Below are positions 36,118-44,677 of a stretch of 64,000 nucleotides of DNA, one piece after another; the first letter of the stretch is position 1, and every line of letters begins with the position of its first letter. The notes under the pieces are model-generated. The model searched no databases, was not told the DNA's origin, and worked only from the letters and a program-made list of their open reading frames with translations. Both the position numbers and the translations under genes were made by a program. Source of the stretch: Akkermansia muciniphila (lineage in GTDB: Bacteria; Verrucomicrobiota; Verrucomicrobiia; Verrucomicrobiales; Akkermansiaceae); NCBI GenBank assembly GCA_945888515.1, contig CAMDAD010000009.1, positions 1-64,000 of the forward strand. Reading direction: 5' to 3'.

Positions 36118-37911
36118 ATGTCACCTGCTTGGTATCTCCTACTTCTTCCGCTCGTCATCGCGGCGGTCAATCATCTCCTGCTCTCGAAACAGCACACCAT
36201 CGCGGCGTTGGTCTCGACAGCTTCGGCAGTCGCGACGTTTGCCATTGCCGTTTCTCTGTTAGACAGCGCCGTAAGTCCCGAATCCTACACATGGATCTCC
36301 GTAGGCGACTGGAAACTCGACATCGGCATCACTCTCGACAAGCTGTCCACCGGCATGATGATCGTTGTCACGGGCGTCGGCATGTTGGTGCATATCTTCT
36401 CGCTGGCCTACATGAAGGATGACAGCGCCAAGGCCCGTTATTTCACCGGCTTGTCGTTGTTCATGTTCTCGATGACCGGCATCGTGCTGGCAAACAATTT
36501 CATCATGACTTTCATCTTCTGGGAGTTGGTCGGATTGAGTTCCTACCTGCTGATCGGACATTGGTATCAAAAAGATTCCGCCGCCGATGCCTCGAAAAAA
36601 GCCTTCCTCACCAATCGCATCGGCGACTTCGGCTTCATGATCGGGATTCTGCTGCTGTGGAATATCACTGGCACTTTCACCTTCGGAGAAATGAAAGTTC
36701 CCTCAGGTTTGGAGACCGGCATTCTGTCCGCCGCAGTTCTCTGCATTTTCTGCGGTGCTGTTGGCAAGTCGGCACAGTTGCCACTCCACGTCTGGCTGCC
36801 AGATGCCATGGAAGGTCCCACTCCGGTGTCCGCGCTGATCCACGCAGCGACTATGGTGGCGGCTGGTGTTTACATGCTTTTCCGCATGCAACTGTCGCTG
36901 GGCTTTGAGGTTTTCCAAACCTTGCAAGCCAGCACCATCATCGCCTGGACAGGTGGTATTACTTCGCTGGTGGCGGCATTGATGGCGATCCAACAAAACG
37001 ACATCAAACGCGTGCTCGCCTACTCGACTCTCTCGCAGCTCGGCTACATGGTAATGGCTGTAGGCTTTGTGGCTGGTGATGCGGGCATGTTTCACCTCTT
37101 CACGCACGCCTGGTTCAAGGCGCTTCTTTTCCTCGGCTCTGGCGCGGTGATTTATGCCTGCCACCACGAGCAAGACATTTGGAAAATGGGCGGTTTGCTA
37201 AAAAAAATGCCCATCACGGGTTTCACGTTCCTCATCGGCTTCCTCGCCCTGATCGCAGTTCCCGGCACCTCTGGTTTCTTCTCCAAGGAATTGATCCTCG
37301 AAGCCGCGCACAAAGCGGAATCGCCGCTGTTCTGGATCGCCGCTTTTGTTGCACTGCTCACGCCATTTTACATGACCCGTTTGTTTGTCGTAGCCTTCCT
37401 CGGCAAGACGAAATCGGAAAACGCCGATCATGCGCACGAAGTCGGACCGCTGATGTGGGGACCGCTCGCTTTACTTGCCGTGATGGGTTTGATCGCGGGC
37501 TATCCGTTCATCAATAAACTCGCACCTGCGCTGCCAGAGCATGCGGGTGAGTTCCACTTCGGATTCATCGCGATCGTCTCGCTAGTCGCTTTGATCGGTG
37601 GAGTCATGGGCGGCTTCCTCCTTTACAATGGCAAAACCAAAGACCCGCTCTCGATTCCCCTGCTGCAAAACCGTTTCTACATCGATCGCCTCTACGACAA
37701 CTTCATCGTCAAATACTTCCAGGATGCCTTTGCCGCCATCGTCCATTTCTTCGATGAGCTCTTCATCAACGGCTTGTTTGTCGGTGGTGTTTCTCGCGGG
37801 GCCCAAGGTCTCGGCCTGTTAATCCGCCGCATGCAGTCGGGTAACCTGCAAACCTACGCCGCCTTTCTGGGCGCCGGCGTCTTGTTCGTGATCTACCTGG
37901 TGGTGTTCTGA
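36118..37911 (+). CDS. nuoL: NADH-quinone oxidoreductase subunit L
   Basis: Distal Mrp-type antiporter-like subunit, 597 residues, about sixteen transmembrane helices including the long lateral helix near the C-terminus. Family segments: FIFWELVGLSSYLLIG (helix 5 Glu), KSAQLPLHVWLPDAMEGPTP (helix 7 Lys), SALIHAATMVAAGVYML, NDIKRVLAYSTLSQLGYM and HLFTHAWFKALLFLGSGAV. Residues from about 545 form the shorter end helix. Length is normal for the family. Confidence 0.96.
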   Translation: MSPAWYLLLLPLVIAAVNHLLLSKQHTIAALVSTASAVATFAIAVSLLDSAVSPESYTWISVGDWKLDIGITLDKLSTGMMIVVTGVGMLVHIFSLAYMKDDSAKARYFTGLSLFMFSMTGIVLANNFIMTFIFWELVGLSSYLLIGHWYQKDSAADASKKAFLTNRIGDFGFMIGILLLWNITGTFTFGEMKVPSGLETGILSAAVLCIFCGAVGKSAQLPLHVWLPDAMEGPTPVSALIHAATMVAAGVYMLFRMQLSLGFEVFQTLQASTIIAWTGGITSLVAALMAIQQNDIKRVLAYSTLSQLGYMVMAVGFVAGDAGMFHLFTHAWFKALLFLGSGAVIYACHHEQDIWKMGGLLKKMPITGFTFLIGFLALIAVPGTSGFFSKELILEAAHKAESPLFWIAAFVALLTPFYMTRLFVVAFLGKTKSENADHAHEVGPLMWGPLALLAVMGLIAGYPFINKLAPALPEHAGEFHFGFIAIVSLVALIGGVMGGFLLYNGKTKDPLSIPLLQNRFYIDRLYDNFIVKYFQDAFAAIVHFFDELFINGLFVGGVSRGAQGLGLLIRRMQSGNLQTYAAFLGAGVLFVIYLVVF

Positions 37912-37933
37912 TTTTCTCTAACGCAATTTTCCC

Positions 37934-39391
37934 ATGTCCTCATTTCTCTTCCTCATCCCTTTTCTCGCCGCGATTGCCATCATTTTTGGCTCGCCTGCTC
38001 GAATGACCGCGCGCGGTGCAGCCATCGCGACGTTTTTGTTAGGCATGTATGCCGCAACTAACTGGTCCAATGCCATGTGGTCGTATCAATTTTCTGCTTT
38101 GACGATCCCGTCGCTGGATATGGCATTCGGATTTCTCAACGGGACCTCCGTGGTGATGGTCGCACTCGCTGTGATCGTTTTGCTAGCAGCCGTTTTCACC
38201 GGCAAAGCTCCGGAGGATCGCGAGAAATTATATTTCGCTTCCAGTCTGTTGATCGGTGCGGGCGCGATTGGTGCATTTGTTTCGACCGACCTGTTTTTCT
38301 TCTATGCCTTTCACGAACTCGCACTGATCCCGACGTTCCTGATGATCGGGTTGTTGGGTCGAGGCAGTCGCAAGGAAATCGCATGGAAAATCACTATCTA
38401 TCTCGGCGTCGGTTCGCTGATCCTGCTGGCTGGCCTGGTTTGGTTGGCACGTGAAGCAGGGACTTACAACATCATCACGATGCTTGAGGCTCAGAAAGCT
38501 GGCACCTTGCAGATCGAGCCCACTACCCAGAAATCTATCGCGGCCTTGCTGATTATCGGTTTCGGCACCTTGGTCTCGCTCTTCCCCTTTCATTCCTGGG
38601 CGGCTCCCGCCTACGCTAGCGCGCCGGCTCCGACCGCGATGCTGCACGCCGGTGTGTTGAAAAAATTCGGTCTCTACGGCTTGCTGCAACTCGCCGTGCC
38701 ACTACTTCCGATCGGTATGAACGCGTGGCTCACTCCCATGCTCATATTGTTGTTAGGCAACATTCTCTGGGTCGGATTGGTGACGATCAATCAAAAGCGC
38801 CTCGACTCGATGCTCGGGCATTCTTCGGTGATGCACATGGGATACATTTTCCTCGCTTTAGCAGCAGTGGTGGCATCGAATGCCGAGGGGAAAACGAATG
38901 AATTCGGCATCCCCGCTGCGACGGTGCTGATGTTCGCTCACGGCATTTCCATCGCGATGCTTTTCGGACTCGCAGATCGCATCGAGCGCAGCACGGGCTC
39001 TCTCGATTTCAGCGATCTCGGTGGCCTCGCGAAGCCCGCACCAGTGCTGGCATTCTTGTTTGGCATCGCTGGTATGGCATCGCTCGGCCTTCCCGGTCTC
39101 GCGAATTTCTCCGGTGAAGTGATGGTTTTCCTCGCAGGCTTTGAAGGTCGTGACGCTACGGCCCCTCTCGGTCCCGTTCAAATCGCGACAATCCTCTCGC
39201 TCTGGGGTGTGGTGATCAGTGCGGTCTATGTGCTGCGCGGCTATCGAAAAACATTCCAAGGTCCTACAGTCAACAGTACCGTCAGCGCTACCGACCTTAC
39301 CTCGATGGAAAAAATCCCAGCAATCCTTCTAGCCATCGCGCTTTTGGTGGTGGGCATCTATCCTCGCATCCTGTTGCAACTCCTTTCCTAA
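37934..39391 (+). CDS. nuoM: NADH-quinone oxidoreductase subunit M
   Basis: Antiporter-like membrane subunit of 485 residues, thirteen to fourteen helices. FFYAFHELALIPTFLMIG carries the conserved helix 5 Glu; FPFHSWAAPAYASAPAPTAMLHAGVLKKFGLYGL carries the conserved Lys and Pro-Thr segment; SMLGHSSVMHMGYIFL is also typical. Compared with E. coli NuoM the usual WLP in helix 7 is WAAP. Start codon follows ATTTTCCC. Confidence 0.95.
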   Translation: MSSFLFLIPFLAAIAIIFGSPARMTARGAAIATFLLGMYAATNWSNAMWSYQFSALTIPSLDMAFGFLNGTSVVMVALAVIVLLAAVFTGKAPEDREKLYFASSLLIGAGAIGAFVSTDLFFFYAFHELALIPTFLMIGLLGRGSRKEIAWKITIYLGVGSLILLAGLVWLAREAGTYNIITMLEAQKAGTLQIEPTTQKSIAALLIIGFGTLVSLFPFHSWAAPAYASAPAPTAMLHAGVLKKFGLYGLLQLAVPLLPIGMNAWLTPMLILLLGNILWVGLVTINQKRLDSMLGHSSVMHMGYIFLALAAVVASNAEGKTNEFGIPAATVLMFAHGISIAMLFGLADRIERSTGSLDFSDLGGLAKPAPVLAFLFGIAGMASLGLPGLANFSGEVMVFLAGFEGRDATAPLGPVQIATILSLWGVVISAVYVLRGYRKTFQGPTVNSTVSATDLTSMEKIPAILLAIALLVVGIYPRILLQLLS

Positions 39392-39409
39392 CGAATCATC
39401 TTTTTTCCT

Positions 39410-40882
39410 ATGCCCGCTTATTATTTAGAAGCTCTCACCGTCACATTCGGCATACTACTTATCGTGGCCGAAGCCTTCGTGCCGGGTAAACGAAAATCTT
39501 GGGTTGGACTCGCTGCCACAATCAGTCTGCTCTTTGTGCTCTTTGCTACGATATGGGCGATCGGTCCAGACCAAGCTGCGGAAGCAAAACCTTGGACGAA
39601 GTATGCTCTCTGGAATTTGTATAAGTTCGATGATACCGCTCGATTTTACAAAATCCTTGCACTGATCTCCGGCATCTTTGTGCTCATCCTCTCCATCGAC
39701 TACCGCTCCATCCTCTCGCGCTACACCGGCGAGTCCAATGACGAATCTGGGACAGGCGAATATTATTCACTGATCGTCATTGCTACCGCTGCGATGATGT
39801 GGATGGCCTCGGCAAAGAATCTCTCCATGCTTTTCGTTTCGTTAGAATTACTGACGGTGACATTCTACATTCTTGTCGCCTTCATGAAACGAAATGTCGG
39901 CTCGCTTGAAGCAGGTGTGAAATACCTCATTCTCGGCGCATTATCGACAGGCTTTTTGGTGTATGGCATGGCCTGGATCTACGGTGCTACTGGCTCGCTC
40001 AGCCTAGATGCCATCACACTTGCCGCTAACACCTCCGCTGCTTCGACACCACTTCTTTTTGGAATCGCGCTGATGATGATCGCTCTCGGATTCAAGGTCG
40101 GTGCCGCGCCGATGCATTTCTGGATTCCGGATGTTTACCAAGGTGCTCCCACCCCGACGACTGCATTTCTCTCGGTCGGCTCAAAGGCTGCAGGTTTCAT
40201 GGCTCTGATGACCGTTATGGCACCGTTCTCCGCCACACCTTATGCAGAGAAACTGTTCGGCGTTCTTACCATACTCGCTTGCATCACTCTGGTGGTCGGT
40301 AACTTCGGTGCAATTCCACAAAACAATTTCAAACGACTACTTGCCTACTCCTCCATCGCCAATGCCGGGTTCCTTTTGCTAGCTGTCGCAGCGAATCGCG
40401 ACGGTGCGACCAGTCTATCATCTCCGCAATTGATTGGCTTCTACCTTGCGAGCTATTTACTGATGACCATGGGTGCGTTTTTTATTCTAAGTATTCTTCG
40501 CGTGCAGTGTGGCAGTGATAACATCGATGCCCTCGATGGACTCTCAAAACGCAACCCCATTCTCGCCATCTCAGTGACCATCATCATGGCGTCACTAGCG
40601 GGAGTCCCGCTGACGGTTGGCTTTGTTGGAAAGTTTTTCGTCTTCCGCGCCGCGATGGAAGCGGGTATGGTCATACCAGTCGTGATTGCTGCCATCACCG
40701 CAGCAGCAGGTTTTTATTACTATTTCAAAATTCTTCGTGCCGTGTGGTGGAATGCTCCCAATCACAAAGAGGCGATCTTAGTGGATAGATTCTCCCTTTT
40801 CACCCTCACCCTGACCTTCCTCACTATTGCGATTCTCGTCTTCGGCGTCTGGCCGCAGCCACTGATGAACCTGATAAAATAA
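39410..40882 (+). CDS. nuoN: NADH-quinone oxidoreductase subunit N
   Basis: Third antiporter-like subunit, 490 residues, about fourteen helices. SMLFVSLELLTVTFYILVAF holds the helix 5 Glu; KVGAAPMHFWIPDVYQGAPTPTTAFLSVGSKAAGF holds the catalytic Lys and the family P-T-P-x-T-A-F; NFKRLLAYSSIANAGFLLL and PLTVGFVGKFFVF complete the signature. It is the last membrane-arm gene before the vapBC pair; 54 bases separate it from vapB. Confidence 0.96.
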   Translation: MPAYYLEALTVTFGILLIVAEAFVPGKRKSWVGLAATISLLFVLFATIWAIGPDQAAEAKPWTKYALWNLYKFDDTARFYKILALISGIFVLILSIDYRSILSRYTGESNDESGTGEYYSLIVIATAAMMWMASAKNLSMLFVSLELLTVTFYILVAFMKRNVGSLEAGVKYLILGALSTGFLVYGMAWIYGATGSLSLDAITLAANTSAASTPLLFGIALMMIALGFKVGAAPMHFWIPDVYQGAPTPTTAFLSVGSKAAGFMALMTVMAPFSATPYAEKLFGVLTILACITLVVGNFGAIPQNNFKRLLAYSSIANAGFLLLAVAANRDGATSLSSPQLIGFYLASYLLMTMGAFFILSILRVQCGSDNIDALDGLSKRNPILAISVTIIMASLAGVPLTVGFVGKFFVFRAAMEAGMVIPVVIAAITAAAGFYYYFKILRAVWWNAPNHKEAILVDRFSLFTLTLTFLTIAILVFGVWPQPLMNLIK

Positions 40883-40930
40883 TGAAATTCTTTATTTCAA
40901 ATTGACAAGAATGCGAAAAAGTATTACTTT
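40883..40930 (+). promoter_or_regulatory. candidate vapB promoter and operator
   Basis: TTGACA at 40902-40907 could be a -35 box, with TACTTT at 40925-40930 at a 17-base spacing as a weak -10. Just upstream, TGAAAT (40883) and ATTTCA (40894) form an inverted repeat with a 5-base spacer, the kind of site VapB antitoxins bind. Both are short and could be chance. Confidence 0.3.
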
Positions 40931-40936
40931 TTTCCC

Positions 40937-41143
40937 ATGAAAATCACAATCGACATCGATGATAACTTGCTACAAGACGCCATGAAATTGACTGGTGAGC
41001 GCAAAAAAGGCCCTGCTGTTGTCAAGGCCGCCTCAGAGTTTGTGAAACGCGAATTGGCCAAAAAATTCGGCCATTTGCTTCGTGAGGGAGAATTTGGAGA
41101 TTATCCTCTGACTAACGCTGAAATAGAAGCTCTGGATCGGTAA
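40937..41143 (+). CDS. vapB: VapB-type antitoxin
   Basis: A 68-residue protein of the type II VapB family. It begins with the short strand MKITIDIDDNLL and a helix with the usual ribbon-helix-helix pattern, KLTGERKKGPAVVKAASEFVKREL, then an acidic C-terminal tail (LREGEFGDYPLTNAEIEALD) of the kind that wraps around the toxin. The toxin gene starts 2 bases after its stop. The pair sits in the nuo operon between nuoN and nuoD. Confidence 0.85.
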   Translation: MKITIDIDDNLLQDAMKLTGERKKGPAVVKAASEFVKRELAKKFGHLLREGEFGDYPLTNAEIEALDR

Positions 41144-41145
41144 AT

Positions 41146-41574
41146 ATGGTGCTAGTAGATACAAGTGTCTGGATTGAGATGCATCGGCGCGATGGAAGCG
41201 CTGATGTGAAACTCGGACTGCAGGGACTGTTGGATGCCTACGAAGCCACCATTTGCGGACCGGTTGAGATGGAATTCCTCGGCGGTGCGCGCCCCCAAGA
41301 ACGCGAACGCTTGCAGGCATGGTGCAATATTTTGCCCTACCTTCGGAACGACCAAACACTGTGGCGCAAAACAGCACTGAATTTTTCGTTACTTCGCGCT
41401 AAGGGTGTCCACTCACCTTGGAACGACGTATTGATCGCGACCCTCGGTAAGGAGGCGAAATGCCGCATCTATGCGTGCGACAAGCACTTTGAACTGATGG
41501 CTCCCATCCTCAATCTCGCCCTTTACAAACCCGGATATCTCGGCATGTATCTCGACGACACAGAATCTTTCTAA
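41146..41574 (+). CDS. vapC: VapC-type PIN-domain toxin ribonuclease
   Basis: A 142-residue PIN domain. The four acidic residues that bind Mg2+ are present: D5 (VDTSVWIE), E43 (EMEFLGG), D94 (SPWNDVLIA) and D112 (YACDKHFELM). VapC toxins cut tRNA or rRNA when the antitoxin is lost. The toxin is complete and looks active. It is followed by nuoD after 17 bases. Confidence 0.9.
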   Translation: MVLVDTSVWIEMHRRDGSADVKLGLQGLLDAYEATICGPVEMEFLGGARPQERERLQAWCNILPYLRNDQTLWRKTALNFSLLRAKGVHSPWNDVLIATLGKEAKCRIYACDKHFELMAPILNLALYKPGYLGMYLDDTESF

Positions 41575-41591
41575 CTCATTTCTCACTTTTC

Positions 41592-42842
41592 ATGAAAACT
41601 ACCTACGAAGCACCCGACACACTCGCCAAAGCCAGTCGTGGTCAGGATGACTACAATGCCGAAGCTTTCGACCTGCACGGCGAGCGCATGACGCTCAATA
41701 TGGGACCCTCTCACCCCGCTACGCACGGCGTGCTGCGCCTCATTCTCGAACTCGATGGAGAGACGATCATCAGCGCTGATCCAGACGTTGGTTTCCTTCA
41801 TCGCGGCGATGAAAAAATCGCCGAAAACATGCATTACAATCAGTTTATTCCGTATACGGACCGGCTCGACTACCTAGCGCCACTAGCCAACAATGTCGCC
41901 TACGCCTGCGCTGTAGAAAAACTCATGGGCTGGGAGCTGCCACCGCGCGGACAGGCTCTTCGAGTGCTCTGCTGTGAACTCGCCCGCATTTCCGCCCACA
42001 TGCTTGGCGTAGGGGTGTGTGCGATGGACGTCGGTGCGATGACAGTTTTCCTCTACACCTTCACCGAGCGCGAAAAAGTCTACAATCTTTGTGAGCAATT
42101 GACAGGAGCCCGCTTCACCACATCCTACACCCGTGTCGGCGGTCAGCTTCGGGATATGCCCGCTGGTTTCGAAAAATCCGTGCGCACCTTCCTCGATGAA
42201 TGCAGTGTCACCATCGATGAAATTGCCAAGCTGCTCGATAAGAACAAAATCTTCATTGACCGCATGATCGATGTCGGAGTGATCTCGCGTGAAGAAGCCA
42301 TTTCGTGGGGCATGACTGGCCCCAACCTTCGTGCATCTGGCGTCACTCGCGACCTTCGTAAGGATCGGCCTTATCTTGGTTACGAAAAATACGATTTCGA
42401 TATCCCCATTGCCGATGAAGGTGATTGTTATTCTCGCTACCAGGTCCGCATGGAGGAAATGCGTCAGTCGATCAAGATCTGCCGTCAAGTTCTCGATACC
42501 ATGCCCGAGGGGCCAGTGAACCTCGCCGATAGTAAGTCCATGTTGCCTGACAAGGAGCGCGTGCTGATGTCGATGGAAGAACTCATCCACCACTTCATCG
42601 TCGCCACTCAAGGCATCAACGCACCTGCAGGCGAAGTCTATTTCGGCCACGAAAACCCCAAGGGCGAACTCGGTTTCTACATTCACTCCACGGGTGGAGG
42701 CGTGCCGCATCGCTTAAAGATCCGCAGCCCCTCTTTCTGCAACCTAGCCATCGTATCCAAGCTTCTACCCGGCCACATGGTTTCGGATATTCCCGCGATT
42801 CTCGGCTCGCTTGACTTCGTTATGGGCGAGTGCGATCGTTAA
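41592..42842 (+). CDS. nuoD: NADH-quinone oxidoreductase subunit D
   Basis: 49-kDa subunit that forms most of the quinone pocket, 416 residues; a true NuoD, not a NuoCD fusion. The N-terminal NMGPSHPATHGVLRLILELDGE and YTDRLDYLAP segments are invariant in the family, and the C-terminal GEVYFGHENPKGELGFY and PSFCNLAIVSKLLPGHMVSDIPAILGSLDFVMGECDR match the usual ending. Its place after nuoN instead of after nuoC is unusual. Confidence 0.97.
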   Translation: MKTTYEAPDTLAKASRGQDDYNAEAFDLHGERMTLNMGPSHPATHGVLRLILELDGETIISADPDVGFLHRGDEKIAENMHYNQFIPYTDRLDYLAPLANNVAYACAVEKLMGWELPPRGQALRVLCCELARISAHMLGVGVCAMDVGAMTVFLYTFTEREKVYNLCEQLTGARFTTSYTRVGGQLRDMPAGFEKSVRTFLDECSVTIDEIAKLLDKNKIFIDRMIDVGVISREEAISWGMTGPNLRASGVTRDLRKDRPYLGYEKYDFDIPIADEGDCYSRYQVRMEEMRQSIKICRQVLDTMPEGPVNLADSKSMLPDKERVLMSMEELIHHFIVATQGINAPAGEVYFGHENPKGELGFYIHSTGGGVPHRLKIRSPSFCNLAIVSKLLPGHMVSDIPAILGSLDFVMGECDR

Positions 42843-42882
42843 TTTTTTACATCTAGCAACAAACTGATTGCCAACCAAAATC

Positions 42883-43368
42883 ATGAAATCTGCAATTCTC
42901 TTTAGCATACTATTTACTTCATTCTGCTTGGGCGCCTTCGAAGACTGGACCAGCAAAGACGGACGCACCGCTCAGTTCGAACTCGTCAAAACGACCGGCG
43001 AAGGTGATTCACTGGTGGGAGAGTTTCGCATGAAAAACGGAAAAACTGTCTCGATCAAGGCAGCTGATTTCGACCAGGTGGGAGTTGCAAAACTCAAAGA
43101 AGCAGCTGCAAAAAATGTAGAAATACCAGGAAACGACAACTTTGAGTTAGTTCTCATCACAAGTGATAGCGATGAGAAGTCGATGGAAAAATGTGCTTCT
43201 GACAAATCAATGCCTTGGCCTCAGCTTGATCTGAGCGATGCAGACAAATTTAAGAAAAAAAATCAACACGGTGTCAATGGTATACCGAGTGTTGTGGTCT
43301 GTGATTTGGAAGGAAAAATGATTGCCAAAACTACAGATCTTCACGCTCTCGCAAAACTCGTCAAATAA
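42883..43368 (+). CDS. secreted SHD1-like protein with half of a thioredoxin fold
   Basis: A 161-residue protein. The start at 42883 (MKSAILFSILF) gives a signal peptide of about 17 residues. Residues 18-80 (WTSKDGRTAQFELV, KNGKTVSIKAADFDQ) fit the SHD1 module common in Planctomycetes and Verrucomicrobia. Residues 85-160 match the C-terminal half of a nucleoredoxin-like thioredoxin: FELVLITSDSDEKSMEKC, MPWPQLDLSDADKFKKK, GVNGIPSVVVCDLEGKMIAK with the cis-proline. The N-terminal half with the CxxC motif is absent, so it should not act as a normal oxidoreductase. It lies between nuoD and nuoE without obvious reason. Confidence 0.7.
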   Translation: MKSAILFSILFTSFCLGAFEDWTSKDGRTAQFELVKTTGEGDSLVGEFRMKNGKTVSIKAADFDQVGVAKLKEAAAKNVEIPGNDNFELVLITSDSDEKSMEKCASDKSMPWPQLDLSDADKFKKKNQHGVNGIPSVVVCDLEGKMIAKTTDLHALAKLVK

Positions 43369-43378
43369 TCACGCCCGC

Positions 43379-43945
43379 ATGTCTATTCTTGATCATAACA
43401 TCGCCTCGGAAGAAACGCCCGGCAGCAAGCACTTCTCCCCTTTCTCGGTCACTCCTGCATTGGAGGCAGAAGCATCAAAACGGCTGGCTCAGTTTCCCGA
43501 TAATCAAAAGCGTTCGGCAGTGCTGCCGTTGCTCCACTACATCCAGCACCATCACGGCTTTATCTCTGCTGCAGCGATCGATTGGGTGGCAGGACAATTG
43601 GGCATTCAGCCGATTAAGGTTCTGGAAGTCGTAACATTCTATCCCGGTTTCCGCCAGTCAGCCCCCGGAAAATTTCATATTCGTGTCTGTCGCACTCTCT
43701 CTTGCGCGATGGGTGGCTCGTATGAGTTGATGGATAAACTTTGTGAACTGACTGGCATCGACCGTTCCCAGGCCGACTCTCACCATCACCCGATCAGTGT
43801 GTCTCCCTGCGGAGGTTTTTCTGTGGAATTCGCCGAATGCCTCGCCTCCTGCGGCACGGCACCTGTGTGTCTTGTGAACGATGATTTCCACGAAGGCGTC
43901 AGCTCGGACAAGGCGCAAGAATTACTTAAAAAATATTCGTCTTGA
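43379..43945 (+). CDS. nuoE: NADH-quinone oxidoreductase subunit E
   Basis: 24-kDa [2Fe-2S] subunit of the NADH dehydrogenase module, 188 residues from ATG 43379. Cluster N1a ligands are C104 and C109 (VCRTLSC) and C154 and C158 (ECLASCG). The helical N-terminus (RSAVLPLLHYIQHHHGFI) is typical. A slight insertion with three His (DSHHHP) precedes the third cysteine. It pairs with NuoF, but the second toxin-antitoxin pair separates the two genes. Confidence 0.95.
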   Translation: MSILDHNIASEETPGSKHFSPFSVTPALEAEASKRLAQFPDNQKRSAVLPLLHYIQHHHGFISAAAIDWVAGQLGIQPIKVLEVVTFYPGFRQSAPGKFHIRVCRTLSCAMGGSYELMDKLCELTGIDRSQADSHHHPISVSPCGGFSVEFAECLASCGTAPVCLVNDDFHEGVSSDKAQELLKKYSS

Positions 43946-43956
43946 GACTTTTTCTT

Positions 43957-43993
43957 TTGACATTTGGTTTTATTACCACATGATTACCGCATG
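43957..43993 (+). promoter_or_regulatory. candidate promoter and tandem-repeat operator of the second toxin-antitoxin pair
   Basis: TTGACA at 43957-43962 could serve as a -35 box. ATTACCACATG (43972-43982) and ATTACCGCATG (43983-43993) form a direct tandem repeat of 11 bases, 10 of them identical, and the second copy ends on the antitoxin ATG. One helical turn between copies fits cooperative binding by a ribbon-helix-helix antitoxin. Confidence 0.4.
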
Positions 43994-44272
43994 AGTTACT
44001 CACTAACAAGAACCAGCATGGCTTTAGACGCTTGGACCATTCAAGCTCTGAAGGAATTAAGTGAAAAATGGAGCATCTCGAAAGCCGAGGTGATTCGCCG
44101 TGCTGTGCGCCAACTCAAGGAAAAAGCTGATAGTGGCGAACCAACTATGGATCCTCTTCAGGCTTTGCACTGGCTGCAACAAGGAGGCGGCCTCGTCGCC
44201 GAAGAAGCCGAGAAATTCCGCGCTGATGTCGTCGCCGAGCGACAAGAACGCAAATACTGGTGGGAATCGTGA
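43991..44272 (+). CDS. ribbon-helix-helix antitoxin
   Basis: A 93-residue protein with an N-terminal ribbon-helix-helix domain: strand SYSLTRTSMAL, then helices WTIQALKELSEKW and SKAEVIRRAVRQLKEK. The C-terminal 40 residues (DPLQALHWLQQGGG to the end) are a toxin-binding tail, with a WWES ending. The start at 43991 is favoured because the domain begins there and the operator repeats end there. Its stop overlaps the GTG start of the PIN toxin gene. Confidence 0.85.
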   Translation: MSYSLTRTSMALDAWTIQALKELSEKWSISKAEVIRRAVRQLKEKADSGEPTMDPLQALHWLQQGGGLVAEEAEKFRADVVAERQERKYWWES

Positions 44273-44661
44273 TACACTTGGACACCAACCTCTTGATCGA
44301 CCTCGTCACCTGCCATTCGGCGCAGGTGGAGATGGTTCATGGATGGTTGAAAAACAAGATTCCCCTTTCCGCTTCCGCAGTGACTTGGTCGGAGTTTTGT
44401 AACGGTCCTCATACGAAAGAGCAAAAGGACGCCGTGCACGCCATCCTACGCGGCGGCATTCACCCTTTTACCGAGGACCAAGCCGAGTTCGCATCGCGTC
44501 TTTTTCACCAAACCGGTCGCAAGCGCGGTTCCCATGCTGACTGCATGATCGCCGCTGCGGCTTTTTGTGCCAGACAGTCCATTGCCACCCGCAACATCAA
44601 AGACTTCGAACGTTTTCTCCCCTACGGCGTCAAACTCATTCCTGTTCCTACACTTTCCTAA
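44269..44661 (+). CDS. PIN-domain toxin ribonuclease
   Basis: A 130-residue PIN domain starting with GTG at 44269, overlapping the antitoxin stop (GTGA). Acidic residues D5 (LDTNLLID), E42 (TWSEFCNG) and D91 (HADCMIA) are present; the fourth position reads TRNIKDF, an Asn-containing form common in this branch. The two toxins (41146 and here) are different families of PIN, so these are separate insertions rather than a duplication. nuoF follows after 16 bases. Confidence 0.88.
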   Translation: MIHLDTNLLIDLVTCHSAQVEMVHGWLKNKIPLSASAVTWSEFCNGPHTKEQKDAVHAILRGGIHPFTEDQAEFASRLFHQTGRKRGSHADCMIAAAAFCARQSIATRNIKDFERFLPYGVKLIPVPTLS

Positions 44662-44677
44662 CCATTCTCGACTCACC

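Noticed and set aside
40937-44661. Two PIN toxin pairs as a recent duplication
   Set aside because: The toxins and antitoxins differ in sequence and type (VapB strand-helix type and longer RHH type), so they are separate acquisitions.
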